DNA from: Meloidogyne chitwoodi
Lineage: Eukaryota; Nematoda; Chromadorea; Rhabditida; Meloidogynidae
Length of the DNA: 64,000 nucleotides
Direction: 5' to 3'
NCBI GenBank assembly: GCA_015183035.1
Contig: JACZZP010000001.1
Location: 2,418,001-2,482,000, forward strand
Shown: positions 58,601 through 64,000 of the stretch, one piece after another
Layout of the letters: each line of letters begins with the position of its first letter
Numbering within the stretch: position 1 is the stretch's first letter
Notes under the pieces: model-generated
Told to the model about the DNA's origin: nothing
What the model saw: only the letters and a program-made list of their open reading frames with translations
Databases searched by the model: none
Translations under genes and position numbers: made by a program

Positions 58601-59804
58601 ATGATTGCTATAAACAAACAAAAATTTAATGGAATTTTTGTAATTGTTTTATTTTTAATTTTTTCTCAAAATGTTTTGGGAGGAACAGGAGGTTATTGTT
58701 TTTATTTTTTCTTTATTATTTAATTTTTAAAAATTAAGGTAATGATTCTAATTATCAAATAAATAGAGGATATCAACAAGGTATTTATTATTTATTCTTT
58801 CGATACCTTTCTAGTTTGCCCCCCCCCCCCTTTTCAAATTTTTCAAAAATTTTTTAAATTATATACAAATAATAGCTCATTCGAAAGAACACGTTGAGTT
58901 GAAACGAATAAAACTGAATTCAACTCGATCGGATAATTTTGAACAAAGTTATAAAAGATGGAAGCTCTTTTTAGATTCAATCCTTTATAACTTTGTTCAA
59001 ATCCAACCAAATCAAGTTATTTTGGTCTTATTCGACTCAGCTCGATGAGTTCTTTCGAATAAGATGATTTTTGTATTACTTTTTTAAAATTTTTGAAAAA
59101 TTAAAAAAGGGGGGCACAAACTAGAAAAGTACCATTCTTTCAGTTTTAAAGCATTCAAACAATTTTTAATATTTTAAATCATTTTAAACATTTTAATAGG
59201 TATAGGCCAGTCAATGGTACACGCTAATGCTCATCCTAACATTCCGCAACATACAGGTTATTTAATATTTTATTAATTTAAATATAACTAATTAATTGTT
59301 AACAAAAATTTAACTGAATTTTTGTAATTGTTTTATTTTTAAATTTTTTTCTTAAAAATTTTGGGAGTTTTAGAAGGGTTTTATAAATATTTATAATTTT
59401 TTTTAATTTAAAGGTTATCAACCTAATTATTCAACCAGTGGACTTCAAAATGCTACTAGTCATTACCCTGTAGATCACCTAACCAATTTTTCTCTATTTT
59501 CTAATCAACCATTTCAAAATAATCCTCTATTTGGACAACACATTAACGTCCCTTTTCCAATCAACAATCCGCTAAACTCTCATAGTTAGTTACCATTTTA
59601 ATTAAATTTGTCGATTAAATAACTAATTTATTTGTAAATTCTAATTCTTTTAGAAATTTAATATTTTTTAATTTAAATTTAAATTTTAAAGGAAAAGGAA
59701 CAGGTGCTTTTATTCCATCAATACCTAATATAGCTTATAATCAACGACGAGGAAATACAAAATCACCCAACAATAGCGGAAATAGCATGTCTATTTCGTT
59801 TTAA
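58601..59804 (+). CDS. Small predicted secreted protein, novel
   Basis: Five exons (58601-58691, 58739-58780, 59200-59256, 59414-59584, 59692-59804) give 157 residues with consistent phases; four of the five exons begin with the completion of a Gly codon. The N-terminus MIAINKQKFNGIFVIVLFLI continues FSQNVLG, a clear signal peptide with cleavage likely near residue 27. The mature part is Asn/Gln/Pro/Gly-rich (NYQINRGYQQ, GYQPNYSTSGLQ, VPFPINNPLNSH, FIPSIPNIAYNQRRGN). It has no Cys, no repeats and no recognised domain. Such proteins include cuticle-associated or gland-secreted products in plant-parasitic worms, but nothing here decides between them. Intron 2 is long (419 bp) because it carries an inverted-repeat element. 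Confidence 0.68.
58800..59135. mobile_element. Long palindromic element inside the secreted-protein intron
   Basis: The ends GATACCTTTCTAGTTTGCCCC and GGGGGGCACAAACTAGAAAAG pair with a few mismatches. The inner TAGCTCATTCGAAAGAACAC pairs with GAGTTCTTTCGAATAAG, and TTGAACAAAGTTATAAA with TTTATAACTTTGTTCAA. The left end has a run of 12 C. It is related in interior motif to the foldback cores at 11.2-14.7 kb. No open frame. Confidence 0.85.
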
Positions 59805-62800
59805 TTATTTTAATTAATATACTAATAATTATTTATAATAAATTTACAAAATCCAACTCGTTTAGTCATACAACACGCCCTTCGAATCATCGAGGTTAGA
59901 ATAAAATATATTCTTTTAAAATTCAGAATATTAAAATTTAATAAATTAAAATTAAATTTTAATTATCCCTAAAAGGCCTTTTAAAATAAAGAAAAACATT
60001 TCTGTTGATGACATTTTAAAATATTTATTTTTGCTTTAAAAATTAAAATGAGCGTTAACATTTTTATAAAAAATATTTGTTTCAAGTAAAAATAACAAAA
60101 CAAAAAGAATATTAAAAAATATAAAAAATCCAAGAGTTTATTTAAAAATGGGTTCTATGTTCACTTAAACAAAGTCAACTTAATTAAAAAATAAAATTTT
60201 AATTTTAAATTAAGTTCAAACTCAACATTCTTTTCCTGCTACAAAAGCGTATTTTACCTTTTAATTTATTATTTTTTTTAATTTTAAATATTTTAAGAAA
60301 CAATGCTGAAATAAACTTGCCAGAAGTGGATGAAATATTTTACAAATACGAAAAAATTTAGATTTTTTATTAGATTAATTCACAAATTAAGGTAAAATTT
60401 AATTAAAAAAATATAAATAATTATTATTTATAAACATTTTTTTATTTAAAAAAATTTAAAATTTGCCAAAATTAAATTTTTATAAAAATTTATTTAATTT
60501 TTATTAAGAGTTCAAATTTATTCAAAAACGAAAGATGAGAGTATAAAAGCTAAGAAAAAAAAGAAAAACTAGTCATTTTATTCTGACATTTTTTTTCCGG
60601 AAAAATTTTATTCCTTTTAATTTCGATATTTAAACAACTCTAACTTTATATCACTTTTATTAGTATAAAATCTTACTGTCTTTTTTAATTTATTTTTAAA
60701 TTAATAAGTAGAGAAATTTAAATATATTTATTGTTGAAACAAACTCCAAAGGGTTAAATAAATAATTTTCAAAAATATTTTTTCAAAACCATAGGGGGGA
60801 GTAAGCTCATTTAGGTGATTACCGCGGCTGCTCTTAAATTATTTTCACTGAATTAATTATTTTGTTGTAATTTTAGCCGTAGAATTATGCACATACACAA
60901 ATACCTTATTTTTAACCTAATAATACATTTTTTATTAAAAAAAAAACATTTCTAAATATTTATTTCTTAAAGACAATAAGGTGATGCACAGGAGAAAAGA
61001 TAATAAAACTTTTTTATTAACATCAAAGTACTTTGTGTAGCTTTTTAACCTCTAAAGAGTCCTAGACTTTTTATTATTTTTTATAATAAAATTAATAGTA
61101 TTCTATTATTTAAAAAAATAAATTTGAGTAAAATAAAATAAAAAAAATTCCTCAATTTTTAGATATTTAATTTTAAATATTTTTAAATAAATAAATTATC
61201 ACATGTTTTAAATAAATTTTTAAATTTTTTTAAATTTTTCCCAAACATTTTTTTTAAACATTTATTTATTTATTTAAAAAAATGCACTTGTTAGCTTTAC
61301 ATTTTTATTTTAAAATCACGTTGCTACTTAAAAGTATAAACAAACCTTTTTTACTTCCGTAAATTATTTAAAAAAATACTTCCGTAAACAAACTTTTTTT
61401 TTTAAATTAAATCCTAAAATTAAATTATTGTTAAAAAATTTTTTTTATTTATTTTTTATTTTATTATTCTTAAAAAATATACATTTTGTAATAAAATAAA
61501 AAAATATAATTGTCCTTTTTATTAGAGAGGGTCTCTCTAATAAAAAGGACAAAAATACTAAAATTGTCCTTTTTATTGGAGAGACACTAAATTTAGTTTT
61601 TTAAAGGATTTATTTATTTTAGAGGGACATTATAGCCTTTTAATATTTAAAAACCTTTTTAATAATATAGAGTGAAAACTATATTACCTAAATTAATTAA
61701 TACCCTCAAAAATAAGGTAATTTCTAGCACAAAAATGAATTTAATTTTTAAAAAATATTAAAAAATTTTGGAATAATTTTTTTTTATTTTTTAACATGTT
61801 TTTATAATAATAAAAAATAATAAAAAAAATATTTTATATTTTACCCTTAATTACTTCACTTTTGTTTTCCAATTTTACTACTGGGGACTGCTCATCCACA
61901 CATTTCAACATTATTCTTTTTTCTCCCCGAAATATTATTGATTTATTTTTTTCTTCTTGCTAAAATAATAAGAAATATTAGTACTAAATTATATAAATAT
62001 TTTATTAAATTTATTCTAAAATTTAATTTTTAAATTTATTTTATTGCTATAGAAACACCTAATTTTTGTGTTAAAGGTTAAATTATTAAAAATATTTTTT
62101 TATAATATTTTTAATTTTTAAAATTATTTAGTAACTCGATTAAATAGCAAAATACAAAAATACTTGAAAAATTTAATTTCTTTAATTTTTTGTTATTTAA
62201 AATATTAAACTCATCAACTAAATTTAGAATTTCGACAAAATTTTGAGATTTTTTATTTTAAATATTTTTAAATTTAAATATAAGCTTTAATCTTCATCTT
62301 TTATTTACTTTTATTTAAATTGAAGGTTTTATTTTTTTAATTGTTATTTTAATAAAAAAGGCATGTTTTATAAGGTAAATTTCTCTTTATCCTTGAATTT
62401 CCTCTAGTATAATAGCTATTTTGTCTGTGGGTCAATCCTGACAAGCAAGGTGTCATTCAATAGCTCTCGAAAAACTGAGTCGATCTATGGGTGGAGGAAG
62501 TCAAACAAATGTTTCTGAGCCGAGATACAGGTCCCTGAAAATTGTAAAAGTAAAGGGGGGACCAAGCTCATTTTAACATTCTTCCTCCATTTGTTCTTTT
62601 TTATTTTTAAATTTATTTATTTAAATATTAAAATAAAAATAATATAAAAATTATTTTTATTTTCATTTAAAAATAAATAATTTATTGAATAACTCATTAA
62701 TTTTTTTATTCTAATATTTCGTTATTTAAACAAAAAAAAATAATATATTTATTTTCTCCTTCTTTAAATATTTAATTAAATAAAATTATTTTTATTAAAA

Positions 62801-64000
62801 TTAAGGACAAAAAAATTAAATGAATTAAAAATAAATATTAATTTATTTATTTATTTTATTCGTGTATTTTCTCGAAATTTCTCTAACTAACTAGAAAGCG
62901 TCGTTTTATTTATTTATTTTTTCTCTTCTCTACCCTTTTATTTTCTCTCTCCCCATTTCCTTTTTTTATTTTCTCATTTGCTAAAAATAATAAATAAAAA
63001 AATTAATTAATTAATTAATTTTTTTATTTTTGTTCCTTGGGGTCTTGCACATTATTTATTTAAAAAAATTATTTTATTTATTTAAAAAAATTATTTTATT
63101 AAAAAAAATAATTTTTCTATCATAATCTCCCCATTTTAACAAAAATAAATAAACAATTATTAATTAATTAATTCTTTGTGCTCAAAAATTTGCGGACAAA
63201 ATTTGCGGACATTTTTACAAAATAAATATTAATTTTCTTTTTTCGATTATTTTTAAAATAAAAATTTTTGTGGATAAATAAATTAAAAAAATAGGTCATG
63301 GACATTTTTCAGAAATTTTAAACGATTTATTTAAATTTAAAAGAAATTAATAACGCAATTTTTGTTTAAAAATATCCTTTCAAGAGGAAAAAAAAAATTA
63401 AAATTTTTTTTAAATAAAATATTTAATTTTAGCATTAACTAATTAATCTCTATTAAAGTGAACTAAACTTAACAGAATTTGTCTTTTTTAAAAAAAATAT
63501 TTTTGGGGTCATTAAATCCTCTTTTTTATTTCTTCCCAATATTTGTCCTTAATTTAAATTTTAAATTATATTAATTTATTATTAATTGGCAAAAATATAT
63601 AAATAAATCCAAAACATGTTTACCTACATACTTATTATTTTCTTATGACTAAATTTATTTTTTTTATTTTTGTCAAATATTTTAAAAATTTCTTTTTAAT
63701 ATTTATTTATTTTGCTGAATAAATATATTTTTATTATTTTTTTTTATAAAAATAATTTCTTAATTTTACGACTTTATTTGTTAACATTTTTACTGATTAA
63801 AAGAGAAATGATGTTATTAAATAACAACAAATCCGCAAATATTTTTGCGGATTTTCTGCAAATTTTAAAATGTCCGCAAATTTTTCTCTGTGACAAAAAT
63901 AGAAAAGGAAATTTATTAAAAATATTTACATTTATTTATTATCTTATTAATATAAAAAAACAATTTTTCTATTCATTGTTATTATCAATTTAATATTTTT
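59805..64000. other. AT-rich gene-poor right end with transposon fragments
   Basis: No convincing gene. Contains fragments of the foldback core (60785-60895, CCATAGGGGGGAGTAAGCTC ... GCGGCTGCTC; 62430-62575, CAAGGTGTCATTCAATAGC ... GGGGGGACCAAGCTC). Also a hairpin at 61512-61590 and GCGGAC-type fragments at 63190-63212 and 63826-63884. An open frame at 63712-63993 is low-complexity. Confidence 0.5.
61512..61590. repeat. TTGTCCTTTTTATTAGAGAG hairpin plus direct copy
   Basis: TTGTCCTTTTTATTAGAGAG and CTCTCTAATAAAAAGGACAA are adjacent perfect inverses. A third, direct copy (TTGTCCTTTTTATTGGAGAG) follows 25 bp later. It is a short cruciform-capable repeat of unknown origin. Confidence 0.85.

Noticed and set aside
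1..64000. Search for spliced-leader RNA, rRNA or known microRNAs
   Set aside because: No match by eye to the SL1 leader, 5S/18S/28S signatures, or let-7 and lin-4 mature sequences. Absence by eye is not proof.
1..64000. Integrated virus or intact transposase/reverse transcriptase
   Set aside because: No reverse transcriptase, integrase, capsid or DDE transposase motif was seen in any of the open frames. All mobile elements found appear non-autonomous.

Overview
The window is very AT-rich eukaryotic DNA from a nematode. Exons are short and introns small (about 40 to 60 bp, T-rich acceptors ending TTTAG or TTTCAG). The genes include worm-type orthologues such as a TRA-1/GLI zinc-finger protein and a goa-1-like G protein. 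Composition and gene set suggest a tylenchid such as a root-knot nematode (Meloidogyne), but that genus is an inference. All gene models below were built by reading splice sites and reading frames by eye.

Layout. At 1-8 kb is a compact cluster: the 5' part of VPS36 (ESCRT-II, minus), then on the plus strand ARPC5 (Arp2/3), a DDX19/DBP5 mRNA-export helicase, a short MYND-finger protein like the BS69/BRA C-terminus, and an unrecognised 190-residue protein. ARPC5 and DDX19 are 179 bp apart and may be an operon. From 8.1 to 24.8 kb there is no convincing gene. This stretch holds AT-rich sequence, two foldback-like elements of over 1 kb whose arms carry short tandem repeats, several small inverted-repeat elements, minisatellites and a dispersed 36-bp hairpin. 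At 24.87-32.06 kb lies a 17-exon gene for a roughly 1,500-residue TRA-1/GLI-family protein. Its Gln/Asn-rich flanks are very long and two of its five zinc fingers have unusual cysteine spacing.

From 33 to 43 kb the minus strand carries a small predicted prenylated (CAAX) protein, the splicing factor SLU7 and a Go-alpha subunit. A small plus-strand coiled-coil gene is divergent from SLU7. A tRNA-Glu(TTC) gene sits in a Go-alpha intron. About 325 bp holding that intron, the tRNA and the adjoining exon is duplicated 8 kb away at 33.2-33.6 kb. From 43 to 50 kb no gene is seen; the plus strand is purine-rich. At 50.4-52.7 kb is a type II membrane glycosyltransferase-like gene (minus), preceded by a CCGGAA-rich repeat block. 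At 54.5-57.0 kb is an NR2E-like nuclear receptor (plus), and at 58.6-59.8 kb a small novel secreted protein (plus). The rest, to 64 kb, is AT-rich with transposon fragments.

The genes are mostly unrelated housekeeping and regulatory functions. The parts least explained by known families are the divergent TRA-1 zinc fingers, the foldback elements with shared cores, the exon-tRNA-intron duplication, and three orphan proteins.
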